Part shown: piece after piece, positions 46,746 to 59,313 of the stretch
How positions within the stretch are numbered: the first letter of the stretch is position 1
Layout: each line of letters opens with the position of its first letter
Assembly: GCA_028551475.1 (NCBI GenBank)
Contig: CM052357.1
Coordinates: 11,951,931-12,015,930 of the forward strand
Source: Casuarina equisetifolia
Taxonomy: Eukaryota > Streptophyta > Magnoliopsida > Fagales > Casuarinaceae
Reading direction: 5' to 3'
Length of the DNA stretch: 64,000 nt
The notes under the pieces: generated by a model
Seen by the model: only the letters and a program-made list of their open reading frames with translations
Databases searched by the model: none
What the model was told of the DNA's origin: nothing
Made by a program: the position numbers and the translations under genes

Positions 46746-49700
46746 TTATTCCTCCGGATGAAATAGTGTGTAAGTAGAACCGGCCTCAGTTTTTTTGACC
46801 TGCATTGCAACATTTATGCTTTCTGAAGGATGAATGGATACAGGAAATGAATTAGGGAAGAAAACTCCCTTGCCATCTTACCATTAACCGTCACCTTGGG
46901 CTCCAGGGCTAATTTACAATTGTTTTCAAATAACTCATGATCAGTTATTGTCCCTGCCATCCAATTGTTGTTAGAGTTTTCAGAACACAAGCTGTTAAGT
47001 TCAATTGCTTGATCTTGTTTAACCGTAGTTAGTCACATGTGGTTATAAAATAGTTGCATGAACTCATCTGCTGCCAAATTTACTGTTAGCAATAATCTTA
47101 CTTGTCAGATGTCTTGGAAAATAATGTCTAATTAGAATTTTAGAAGTAATTATCACTCTAGCTTACAGCATTCCCTTTTTTCTATCTCTTTTTGGGTGAT
47201 TATTGCCGTTTTCTTTAGTCCTTAAGAAAAACAGACTCTAATGAGAAATATACCAACCTCAGATGTACGAGAAAGTCCCGTCTGAAGAACAGGGACAAGG
47301 GATGTCCAGAGAATCGGATCCACTAGGGGATCAATAGCATTGTAGTTGGTCAAAAGTGGTGCAGATAAGAAAGGAGTCAAAGGGTACACATTTCTCTGAA
47401 GTGACAACCCCCCACTCATTCCTAGTGCAACTCCAACTCTCCCACTCCCAACATCATGACTTGTGGATTTCTCAACTGCCTTGCCATAGTCCATCTTGTT
47501 AATGGCATTTTTCACTTCGTTCTCATCATTGTCAGTGCTGTTTTCTTGCTTTTTTGATGCTTTCTCTTGCAAACTCTTGTAGGCAGCTGACCGTGACAAA
47601 ATGCTTAAGGCAGAGACAGAAGAACCTTTGTTCTTTCTTCCTTCATTGGGCACACCAAGACGTGGCATCTGGTATGGCTCAGTATGCTGAACTCCCCATT
47701 CCAGTCTTTTTAGCTCAACACCAATATCTCCTGCATGCTTTGATTCCTCGGATGATTTTGTCCCAGCATCTGCCTGACGAGTTTTGCTGGCCAACCACCA
47801 CTTGACGTAACTGGTCAAGTCAATCTTTCTTTCACTGCAGAAACTGCTTATATATTCACTTTCTGCTGCTGGATCATCACCTGTACCTTCAAGTAAAATA
47901 GAACAGTTATTTAGTTGTTAATGCTTCAGGAAGCATTAATGGCAGAAATAGAATGAACTCAGAAGCTTATATTCGCCAAGTCAATAAATGAAGAGGCTTA
48001 TATTAGCCCATTACTAGGCAAAAGATTGTAATTAGGAGAATTGGTCGAACTCTCACAAAAGAAGTTATTCGAACACATAATTTCATCAGAACTTACTGTA
48101 ATGCATGCTGTTAAAGTACTCAGATCCTGCCATACGACCAAATGGCTCCCACCGGCTGCTTTGTGACGCCAAGTATTGAGTACAATGCAAAATCATAAGA
48201 TCAGTAATGAGAAAAATCAAAGAAACATTAAAAAACTTTAAGCATCTAGCAACTAAAAGAGACACTATGCTATGTTCGATAGCTTGCAGACCACAATTCT
48301 TGGGGAATAGCATATGAAATTAGAACTCAGAGGAGATCATTAAAGAACTTCTTCCTCAAGTAGTAGTGAAGTTTTTAACACGTGTACAAAACTTATAGTA
48401 TCACTTAATCAGGTTTGGTGATAAAATAATCTCAAGTAGTTTCCTGACAAAAACAAAATTAGTGAGAAAAAGACCTTTAGGTGACTAAAATTCCCTATGA
48501 GTAAGAAACTGTAAGAGAGTGATGTCCACACCATGCGCTTAATACGAACTAAACCAGCCGGTCTTTGAAAATAAACCTCTGGAACATGAAGAGAGAATAT
48601 TACAAATCTTCTATTCATGCTAATACCTGGAAAGCCCACGATATTTAGAAATTCCTCTCGAGAAACCGCTGCTTTTTCTGCAGACAGTATCAAATATAAG
48701 CAAAACAGAGAATTCAGTTCAAAAAATAAATTTACGAATTCAATCACACCTCCGCAGGGATGCAAGGTATTCTTCTCTCGAGACATTCTGCATCTCTTCA
48801 AGATCCCTTGTATAATCAGTAACCTGCAGCGCGCACACGTCCCAGGTGACGCAGATAATATTATAAAATTAGAAATGGGAAGTATCCTATGAAACAAAGA
48901 AGTAATAGAAGCAAACACCTTTTTTCTTTCAACGACTAGATTTATACCAAAAAACCCAAATTATAAATAAGTAGATTAACAAAAATATCAGAATCAAGTT
49001 CCTGGGTTAACGGAAATCAGAATCAGCGACCAAAAAAAATTCAAAAGACCAAAATTAAAGAGAGAATAAAAAAAGATTGGCCATCGAATCTCAGTTTTTT
49101 CTCTTGAGAAGTGATTGACTAACCGGAAAATTAATTAGAGTGCCAGGGCCCCAATATTTTAAGGCAGCAAGATCATAAGCTCTAGCTGCAGCCTCTTCAT
49201 CATCATATGCCCCTGTTATACAAATGTCAGGCAGGGATTAATTGCAATATGAGAGAACAAAGTAATCAGCATGTTTGGCCACCGGAATAAAAAATGATAG
49301 AAAAAGATACGTTAAAGCTACGCTAACTTACCCAAATAAACTGGAAAAATGATTGCGCACCAGCATTCCATGCAAGAAAAAGAGAAAGGAAAAATGTTGT
49401 TAGGAAAACAGTAAAGATATGGGTGCCGGGTCAGATATTCATGTAGAGAGCAAGAGAGACCTTGTTTTCCCTTTTTATTCTGATTCTGGTTCCAGGTACT
49501 TTTGTCCCAAAGATGAGCCTCATAACGGCCAGTCCATCTATGCCTTTTGTTCAACAACGAAAACAATGTAGAGGAGTTAGAACTCAATACAGCAAGCTAA
49601 TTCCACGATAACGCCAAATCCGGGCGCATAATCAACTCCGACTCCTGTGAATTTTCATAGCAGACTTAAACCAGACCAGTACCTGGTCACTCCCCGGTAG

Positions 49701-49930
49701 ATAGAACTGCGCTTCCCGGCGGCGCAGGGAGGCATCTTGCTGATTCGCTCCTTGGCCGTACATCCTCTCTCCTTCTTCGCTTTCTTCAATCCTCTGTACA
49801 GCAGTAACTGGTCAGTCGCTACCACCGCGTCCGACGCCTCACCGCAGGAGCTCCCACCACCGCCGCCGCCACCACTACCACCAACACCAGCTTCGGATTT
49901 TAAAGCAGGATCAGAGGACGACGAAGCCAT
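46746..49930 (-). CDS. AP2-like transcription factor, AT2G41710 type (429 aa)
   Basis: Nine exons join in frame: 49683-49930, 49461-49543, 49332-49340, 49124-49212, 48750-48823, 48627-48677, 48097-48155, 47258-47880 and 46746-46799 (1290 nt with stop). The third exon is a 9-nt micro-exon encoding part of V-Y-L-G. A Gly-rich N-terminus precedes a basic segment ([20 protein letters not shown]). A full AP2 domain spans about residues 76-143 ([20 protein letters not shown] to [11 protein letters not shown]). A second, truncated AP2-like start follows ([13 protein letters not shown]). The C-terminus matches AT2G41710 up to [12 protein letters not shown]. It should be a nuclear DNA-binding regulator of the AP2/ANT group; targets are unknown. 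The start is the ATG before ASSSSDPAL. Confidence 0.93.
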
Positions 49931-49996
49931 AGCTAAATTCAAAGCTTCAAATCCTAACCCTAGGAGGGAGAAAATCAGATACCCAGAAGCAAAGGG

Positions 49997-50019
49997 GAGA
50001 GAGAGAGAGAGAGAGAGAG
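49997..50019. repeat. (GA)n microsatellite in the AP2-like leader
   Basis: About eleven GA units lie roughly 70 bases upstream of the AP2-like ATG, so they read as CT repeats in the transcript or core promoter. Such tracts are common in plant leaders. Confidence 0.85.
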
Positions 50020-50099
50020 CGAGAGAAGCTTAAGAGAGTACTGTGTGTTAGTTTATCTGAGCGTTTTGGTTGGTTTGCTCTGATTAGTTTTTTTAAGCG

Positions 50100-51960
50100 A
50101 CAGTGGAGGGGAAAACTACAGTTAAAGAGGACGGGCGGAGTGTGAAGCAGGTGAATTTTTACAGACACGTCCAGATAGCGACTTGCTGCAATTACGGTGG
50201 GGGAAAACGGACAGTTAGTGGTCAAAAAGGTTCTAACGGCTAGGACGGGGGAACGGGGTAAGACTGTCATTTTCTGTAATTTGAGAGCACCAGGAGCCAC
50301 GTGGAGAGCAAGTGGCAGTTGTCGGGTATTTGTCAGCAAATGCTGGGAGACACCTGTCGGAACCCAATTTTCGTCGAAGATTCCACCGAGGCCCCCCTCG
50401 TGATTCTTTTTATGAGTCATGCAAAGATTGCTGGGACCCACTTCGACATACGAATATTTTAATAATTGTTTTTCATGAATCATGAGATGCATGAGCGTTA
50501 CAGGCCATGCAGTGTAATTATTGTCAGTATCTAATAATTACCCACTTCAAACACAAACACTACAGGAAGGGTTGATTTGGTCTTCATTGTTTGATGGGAA
50601 AAAGGACATACTGGACCGTCAATCCAATCTTATCTTTCTTTTTTCTTTTCTTTTTTTTCCTTTTTCAGTTTTTTGTTGAAAAATTATAACTACAAGGTTA
50701 AAAATACAGACTGATTTACAAAGGAGAAACTATGCTGTAAAATTTCCGACTCTGAGCAATATGCCTTGAGGCCCTTCCAAGGAGACTTCGACCTTTAATA
50801 GTAAGGGCAATGCCATGATTGATCCACAGCTGCCAGTTGGAATTAGCCCATACTATACGGTTTCCTTCACGTCCACAACACATGGGATCCTGTTTAATGG
50901 GTTCCCCAAAAGCAAACAAGCCACTGCCTGAGTGAGTGCTGAGATCTGTCCCTCCTGTCTTTTAATGTATTAAATCTGAAATATGCCCATCAGTAACCGG
51001 ATATTTAACAGGAACCGATCACTCTTTCGGGTTGTGGCTTTATACTTCTGCCCAACCCTCGACCGGAAGGTAGAGTAAAGAGAATCATTATTTGCTCACC
51101 ACAATTTGATTTTCAACTTTCCCCTTCAAGGATTCTGTAGAGTCACAACCCAGACGAAGCAAAATGGATTGACATTAGTTCCAAGCGGAGAAGGCCAACA
51201 TAAGAAGAAAGATAATATTTATAGTAGTGTGACACCATTAAGTCTTAATGACTCCAAGAAAGAGCAAATGTGGGTCTCAACATAGACATTATATTCATCA
51301 AGAAATGCCAATTAGAACTGATTCTCCTTGCATCAATCATAAATTCCTCGGAGTACATCAGTCATCACTTCAAATGAGTTCATAAGTGAAAGATCGGAAA
51401 GAGGCTTGGCAGCAACAACCTCGTAATAAGGGAACTAATTTGAAAAGCATATCTGTATAGGTCTCACACAAACATTTAATTTCATTTAATAGGACAAAGG
51501 ACATGCAAAAACATACAATATAGCACAGAACATTTATAGGGCGCATAATGTTCAGAATCTGGTTCTGCAATCAATTTGGTCCTGGTTACACCAGCAAATG
51601 AAGATGGCTTTATATTTTGTTTCCATGGGCTTTGTCAGTGTATTAGGGAACATTCAATTATCTTTGTGAATCAAAACAACAAAAACTTATGATAAAAATC
51701 AAGTTAAGTTAGTTCAATTGCCAAGTTCCAGAGCATTGTTGGGAGGCATGAAATCCTTAAAAGTAAAAGGCTAAAATACCCAATCCTATATGAACATGTT
51801 ACAGTATTACCTTCAACATTTCTGTTTCACGATCATGGTACTCTCTAATCATGTCAAAAAAGAAAAAGGAACCTTGAAGAGTGGGCCCCAAAGAGGTCAT
51901 GAAGGTCATGCAATCTGTAATCGGTTAAACGAAACCTTTATTGTGAAATACATTATAACG
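50100..51960. other. Promoter side of the AP2-like gene and PPR 3' flank
   Basis: The first 300 bases are GC-richer and probably belong to the AP2-like promoter. A 67-codon minus-strand frame at 50716-50919 (FGEPIKQDPMCC, IVWANSNWQLWINHG) looks protein-like, but I could not assign it. It may be a relic or an unrecognised terminal exon. The remainder is AT-rich. Confidence 0.45.
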
Positions 51961-51963
51961 ATA

Positions 51964-54900
51964 TTAAAAAGTATTTGTCAGCATACCAAGTTTTTCTTGA
52001 ATGGTAGCAGCACATTCAGCCCCAACACTTCTTTGTGCAAAGTAGGAAATATCTTGATACATTGCATATGAAGGTTGAATTCCTGCATCCTCCATCCAGT
52101 TCAACACCTGCAAAATATTATTGTTTTTAAGAAAATCGAAATTAAAGTTCATGGATCTAGTGCTCAAAAACATCGAGGTAATACTGAAGCAAGTAAGCTT
52201 GCATGGCTACAATTGTTCTTGCAAAACAAGCAAATAGAATGACAAAATTTCCTATCAATATGCACGATGCAGCATCAAAGAAAAGATGAATGAATCCCCT
52301 TACTGCTTAAATCAAAAGAAGATAAAAACAATTTTACGTGGAAGGATAGAAATTGGCATAGAGGTTACCTCAATATATTTCCTCCAATTTCCAGAATTCA
52401 AAAGATTTTTCAACAAAACAGAATAGGTACTGAAATTGACATCAGCACCAGAAGCCACTATCTTGTAGAACAACTGCATGTGGAGAAAAAGGATGATGTT
52501 GTATATAACAAAATCATATAATATCTTAGCTTACTTAAACAAAAGTCCGGTAGAAGTAAGAGTTGCGTATCGCTTATGATGCTTAGAAGATTCCACAAAT
52601 GGAGAAGAAGTGGGTGCATGAATGATAATGTTGTGTCTTTGCAGCATTTACTTCACATATGAAAATAGGAGCAGTTTTAGAGAACCTTCATCATGGTCTC
52701 AGTCCTCCCACTTTTTCCAAGAAAATGCAGAAGTTGATTTAAGATTCCAGCTGACACTACAGCAAATGAGGGCTCCATGAACCTAATCAGGTCCAATGCC
52801 GTCTTCCAGTCTCGTAATCTTCAACCAAAAACAGCACTTAGTTCTTTGATAAATAGAAGTAATCAAAACAGGTTATGCAACAATAATCCAAGAACACGAC
52901 ACACAACAGGCATAAAAGTTTAATAGAATAATATAGACAAGTCTAAAAACTAGAACGGTCAAACCTATCAAACAAATATCCATTGTGCATCTTTACTGTT
53001 TTATTTATCATGAAGGAAACAGAAAACAGATGTCCAACTCACATGCTACAGGCTGATACCATTTCAAAGAAAATAGCATCACCAAACGGGATTTCTCTTT
53101 TCTTCATAGTTTCTGCCAAAACAAGAACTTTAGATGGTTGGCCTCCCTTATTAAAAGCTCTCATCAATGCTGAACAAGCAACAGTATCAGGTAGGATATT
53201 ATTTGTTTCCATTTCTTCAAATAGTGCACAAGCTTTGTCCCAATTCTCTGACATAAAAGAAAATGTCAGATATTTAATTTCGGCATGTGTCTTACAAGTC
53301 AGCATTGAATCATGTCAGTGTCCTGAAATTTAATCTCACCTGCAGCATTGTATGCATGTAGCATTGTAGTATATGTAACCACATCAGGACAGCAACCAGC
53401 CATCTTCATCAAGTCAAACATGGATTCTGCTTCTCTGAGTCGACCCTGAAATTGGGACAACGAAGAATGAGAGAAGTTAAAACTGATTCCAGGCATCAAT
53501 AGTCTACAGCATTAAGAAGCAACTGTTGCCAAACACATGCCTGTTTGCTGTAGGCACAGATCACAGATGAGTAGACCTCTTTTGACAGAGGAATTTTTAA
53601 GTCCATCATTTCATCAAGAAAATCAAGTGCCTCGCTATGTTTTGACATCTTATAACAACCACTTATTAACACAGTGTAAGTAACACAATCTGGTCTGACT
53701 TGGTTTTTCCTCATAGATCTGTATAAATTTATTGCTTTCTCATATTCCCCCACATTCATATAGCTTCCAATAGCTGAGTTATATGCAACTGTGTTCAACT
53801 CAATGCCTCGTTGTTCAGCTGCTGAAAGCACAGAATCAATCTTCACCTTTTGACCACATCGTCCACAGGAAGCCAACAGCGTGCATATAGAGACAATGTT
53901 TGGCTGGATCCCATCTTGCTCCATCTCATGCAAGACTTCAACAGCTTCAGTTAACAAACCATTAGACCCATAAGCATCAATCAATGCATTGTAGCTGACA
54001 AGATTTGGCTTCCGATTGTTTCTTTTGATCAAGTGAAATACTTCCCTGGCCTTCTTAGGTTGCCTTGATCTTCCATAAGCATTCAGCAATGATGTATAAG
54101 ATACAATATCTGGGCTAAAACCACTGTGCTTCATCTCATTAAAAACTGTAAATGCCTCTTTACTCATTCCATGTGAAGCATAAGCAGCTATTAGTGTATT
54201 ATAAGAAACAATGTTAGGCTTTATGCCTTCTGCAAGCATTGTATTGAAGACCGCCTTACAGTTTTCAATTTGCCCACATACAGAATACAAATGAATGATG
54301 CTAGTGAATGTTACGATGTCAGGGCAACATTCAGCTCTCTTCTCCCTCATGGAATTAAAAATTTCAATGGCTTTCATATATTCTCCCAGCTTTACCAGGC
54401 AATGTATCACGATATTAAGAGTAGTTGTGTCGGGATGGATGTGTGTCCCCTTCATTAGCTCAAAATAAGACAAAACTTTTGAATACTGAGCTCCATTTTT
54501 GTATGCAGACAAAACTATGTTGTGAGTCACAAGATCAGGGCCAACTCCATTATCTGTCATTTTCTTGCAAACTTTCAAAGCTTCTTTCCAATTTCCACTA
54601 GATCCACAAGCATTGATCAAGTTGTTATATGTTGATCGACTGGGGGGGATCTGCACCCATATAATAAAGTCATTAACATCTATGTCAAATTAAAAGAGAA
54701 AAGCATAAGTTGCCATGTTGCCATGTAGCCTCATGATGAAAAGTAGCAAGTGTCAAGGTGAATAATTTAAATCAATCATAGTTAAGGAATTGTACAATGG
54801 TAACAGGCCATCATGTACAAAGAAAGTTACTAGCATTTATCTCCTAAGATATATAAGATCCAAACCAGTTAAAAATTTGAATTGACAAAAAGATATGAAA

Positions 54901-57514
54901 TCAGCATGATATACATAAAATGCATATATTTTGACTGCTTAGTCCTCTAAATGCTATAACAAGTCACTTGTTCCAAAAAGGTTGATTTGTAGCAGCATCT
55001 ACCACCCTGGACATTTACAGCAATGAAAGACATATTCTAACTTAAGCCATATGAAACCGTAAAACTATATTGTCAACTTAAAATGAATGAATGAACATCC
55101 TCCAGGGCACCAATAGGATTTGATTGCTCTTTCCTCTAACTAATCATAAGAAGAAGGGTACGTCATCCATAATCAAAAACATAAAAAAAAAAAAAAGGAA
55201 ATACCAATCATAGTTACAGTTAAAGTAAACAATCCAAAACGATAAAAGTCTTGGTAATACATGATACTATTAAGGATTTATCTGCCAAATGTATTTAAGC
55301 ATTCAAAGGACAAGAAAGTTGCGCACATAAAGTTAGACTCACAAAGATTGACTAGAGAAGAGGAATTACACACAGCAGCACGGAGCATGTCTTCCATGAT
55401 ATTCATTGCCCAACGCCATTGACCTACTCGTCCATGTGCATAGATGAGAGCATTGTACGTCTCAGCATCAGGCTTGCACCTAGCATGAAAGAGGGCAGTC
55501 CATCACTAAGATTTCTAGAAAGAAATCCAAGGTTAGCAATGGGAACAACTTATCTATACTAAACCTAGACTGTTTGCCCTCAAACACCTTAGCCAATTCA
55601 TCAATTTAACAGCCAATTTATGTACATGATAATACTCAGGCAAATTGACCAAGGAAAAACTCCTTGCGCCATATCTTTAACCTGAATATATAATGTAATC
55701 TATTTTGTGATTGAAAAAGATATCCGTGAACAAACAAAGAGTACGCCCCAGAAAAGGCCCAAATAACAAACAATTTCCTTCTCAGACCGATAGAGGAGTG
55801 TCCAACTGTCTCTTTAAGGGCATTACCACCAGGCAAACGATGTACAGCCAAGCCATGAAGACATGGAAAACCAAACAGAAACGGCTAAGTTCATGGTGCT
55901 TACTAACGACACCAGGTAGCCAGATGACCAAAAGCAGGTTTCTTGGGTTTATTGCAGATACATATTTTCTTTCTTTCATTTTTTTATTTTTTATTTTTTG
56001 TTGACAAAAGTAAAAAGAAAATGGTATACAAGGTCATTGTGGGTGATAATGCCAAAAGGAGTACATCATTCCCTGAACAAACAACCTTAACTTTCTGAAA
56101 ATCAAACGCGGTCTTTGCAACTATGAAGAATGGTAGACTAAAAATGCCAATTCCCAGGTACTATTTAACATGAAGTTGACATAATCATCAGAATGTAACA
56201 TAAAATTGAGTTTTGAACGGCTACATTAAAGCTTACACATGCATTTGATATTTGACCTTCTTTCTTTTCAAATTTTATCTGAATCAATCACGAATCTTTA
56301 AGCAAAGCAGCAATTGGACCTTGAAGTAAGCATCACCATAGATCTAATGGAAATAGGACAAGAGGTCATAGGAGTTGAGAACAAGTATTGTTCGTTCATA
56401 ATCCCACCATCTTAACGTCATTTACACCAAGGAATTCTTTCTGATCAATGTACTTTCCAGTAGATAGGTTAATGGTACAAATACACAAGACGCAATAACA
56501 AAAACCATACCTCCACTCTTGCATCTCAAAAAACAAACCACGTGCCTGATCTGTCCAATTATGCCTGGCGTACAACCTGATCATCATATTGTAAATATCA
56601 TTTCGAGCGCAGTAATTCTTTTGGTTTTTCATCCACCTGAAAACTTGAATGCTGTGCTTAATAGAACCCGTTCGTGTTATCTCCTACAATGAAGCAAAAA
56701 ATTTAATGAGGGAATTTCAAGCTTTCTGACAATAATACTTTCTGCAAGTCCATTGCACAAATGCGCTGATATAATAGCAAGTTTTTCGTTTCCCTACAAC
56801 AAAAATTCTCATCGCTTTTTTAATCAACTGTTTCTATCTACTACAGGAACCTCCAAAACCAGTAGTGGAATTCTTTTCTAAGCCAGAAGTTGATCCAATA
56901 AATATATTTTTCCCCAAAACCAGAAGGCCCATCACATTCCTTCCCGCATTTGTTGCAAAATTCACCACACAAATTCATTTTCCATACAATTACATCCAAG
57001 TCCAAGTAACTTTTTTTATCCATGCCCCCCACGTGGGCCAAATGTCTCCAACTTCCCATCAGAGTGCCCAAAAACAATCAACTAGAATGGCACCGCCAAG
57101 TCAGAGATAGAGTGATACTTAGCGCATTACCCTTATAAGAACCGGGAAATTCTTCCTGGCGAACCGGCCCACCCACCGGTTCAGCAAGCCATCGATATCG
57201 TCACTGTGGTGGAGCTTCAAGACTCTGTCGACCACCTCCGAGACCGTCCAGTCCTTCTGTGAGAGGTCTCCCTGGACTCGGAGACGGTACCGCCTCGGAA
57301 TATCAGCCTTCCTGAGGCCGGGGACTTGGGTGGACACCTCATGCAAGCCTTTGTCGTAGTCCACAGACACCTGCTTCTTCTCTCTGAAGGCGGAGTCGTT
57401 CATGGGCTTTTTACAGAGGATTAGATACTTGGAACGCTTCGGAAACCGGTTGGAGAAAGTTGGTTCAGGCGGGTGGGTCAGTTTGTGGAGGGTTGGGTTT
57501 GGTATCGTCGCCAT
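51964..57514 (-). CDS. EMB2654: PPR protein, EMB2654 (AT2G41720) orthologue (821 aa)
   Basis: Nine exons join in frame: 57131-57514, 56511-56683, 55374-55479, 53541-54650, 53340-53445, 53043-53247, 52686-52818, 52369-52473 and 51964-52107 (2466 nt with stop). The N-terminus (MATIPNPTLHKLTHPPEP) fits a plastid transit peptide. The body is a long run of about 35-residue PPR units, for example PNIVSYNTLIAAYASHGMSK, with no E or DYW domain. EMB2654 is a plastid PPR protein needed for embryo development and reported to act in rps12 trans-splicing. Intron 4 has a GC donor. The last exon may end at the TAA used here or splice onward at CTTG|GTATGC. The total length agrees with the Arabidopsis protein as I remember it. 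Confidence 0.92.
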
Positions 57515-57519
57515 CGCTG

Positions 57520-59310
57520 AAGAGTAAGAGAGGGGATTTTGACGGTAGTGAAGAGTGCCGGGAAGTGGATAAACCCTCTCTGAAACACAGGGACCGTTGG
57601 TGGTTAAGCGTAAGATGGATCAAAAAAAGGGATCTATAATACATGGATATTCATGAATTAGAAAATTATATAAGGGATATTAAACAGAATGGGATAATAA
57701 AAGTTGAATATTAAAGTGTAACTCTCACTTTCTAAATAATAAATTTCTTAAGAATTTGGCCAACAATTAAAAAGAATATATAAAGTAGGTTGAAGTTCAT
57801 GATTTTGCAAAAGAAAAATGAATTTATTATATTTTTTTAATGAGCCAAAAGTCTACTAAACTTTGTTGGATAAGTGGAGGGAGAAATAATATCCAACCAC
57901 AAAGTATGCTCTAATTCATTTAAATTGTATTGGAAAAATTGAACTTAAAATACTTATTTATATCGACTACAAAAACGAAAATACATCATAATTTGAAAAA
58001 AAAAAAAAACTACCAAATATAAATCATTTATTATCTATGATTTTTTTTAACTCGAGGGTTAAAATATTAATCTCGTCAAAAACCTGTAAATCGGTTTAAC
58101 AGACTCTCAGAAGGAATTAAAAATGTATATTTCCATAGCAAAAAAAAAATTGTTAAGATTAGTAAAAAAAATAAAAAAGGAAATAAAAATAAGACAACGT
58201 GTAAACTTGAACTCGATTCTTTCATGAGCATCGAACTTTTTAATTCTCGATGTCATCACAATTTTATTTTAGAATAGAAAAAAGGAAAAAGGAAATCAAT
58301 GTTCCAGGGTCGCAAGAGTTTTTATTTATTTATTTATATTTCAACTACCCTTTTTTTTTCTAAAATGTTTTCTTTTTCAGTGAAAAAGTCTTTTCGACTT
58401 TTTCTATTTTTTCCATTTGAATTTTTTATTCCATAAGATTTTATTCTTTGAATATCACAACCAATTTTGCAGCTTTTCTTAAAGAAATTCAAACATTTGT
58501 GCATTTTACCCTTGACCATTAAACGTTGATGTGTTATTATCCTTAGCACATAATTTATTTTAAAACATCCTTTTTATCTACCTTGTTTAGAAATTCTAAA
58601 TAACCTTATAGGCAAATTTCATCCTAAGGACTAAGTAATTTATTTTCTAAGTCAAATCATAACCAACAATCTCATCCCTCCTCATGCGTTAAGAAAAAAA
58701 AAAAAAAAGAACTAAGTAATTTATTAAAGAATTATTCTAACCAATATTCATCTGCTGGTGGTTCTACCAAAAAATAATTTTTCTGAAAAGTTTTAACATT
58801 TCTTAAAAACCTAAATGTATCACACTACAATCAATTTTAAACAATTGAGAAAATTGAAGCTAACGGGGCACGCATTTTAGAGACAATGTCCATTATCACC
58901 AATGGACATTTGAGAAAGCAAAGACGCCTGACCAATAAACAAGCTATATATATGTGTGATATGTATACACAGTTACACCTTCCAGCCACATCTTCTGCAT
59001 AGCTAAGCCTTCTTTAATTCAACCATAGCACCAGTAGTAAGCGAGAACTAAGCTTATGAGAAGCGCTGCCATTTGCTCATCTCACACCCCATAATACCAA
59101 GAGGCCATCTTTAGAAAGATTTGGCAATTCTCTCTCTCCTTTAATCACCAACAAACCACAGAGAATTTCACGATCTCAGCATTTTGGTGTGAAAATGACT
59201 TCCTGGGCATCCTCTCATTTCATCAACATCCACGTTTCGGTGGCAGAAGATGAATGCCAATTCTTAAGCTTCGTAGAAGCATTTGCTATTCAGATTTGTG
59301 TGCATATTGA
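57520..59310. other. Intergenic region between PPR and RRP12-like genes
   Basis: Holds the promoter of the PPR gene at the left and the probable 3' flank of the RRP12-like gene at the right. The sequence is AT-rich with poly-A and poly-T runs. No additional gene was recognised. Confidence 0.55.
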
Positions 59311-59313
59311 TTG

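Noticed and set aside
50716..50919. 67-codon protein-like frame downstream of the PPR gene
   Set aside because: Some residues look non-random, but no family, splice pattern or start context supports it. Mentioned in the region entry only.
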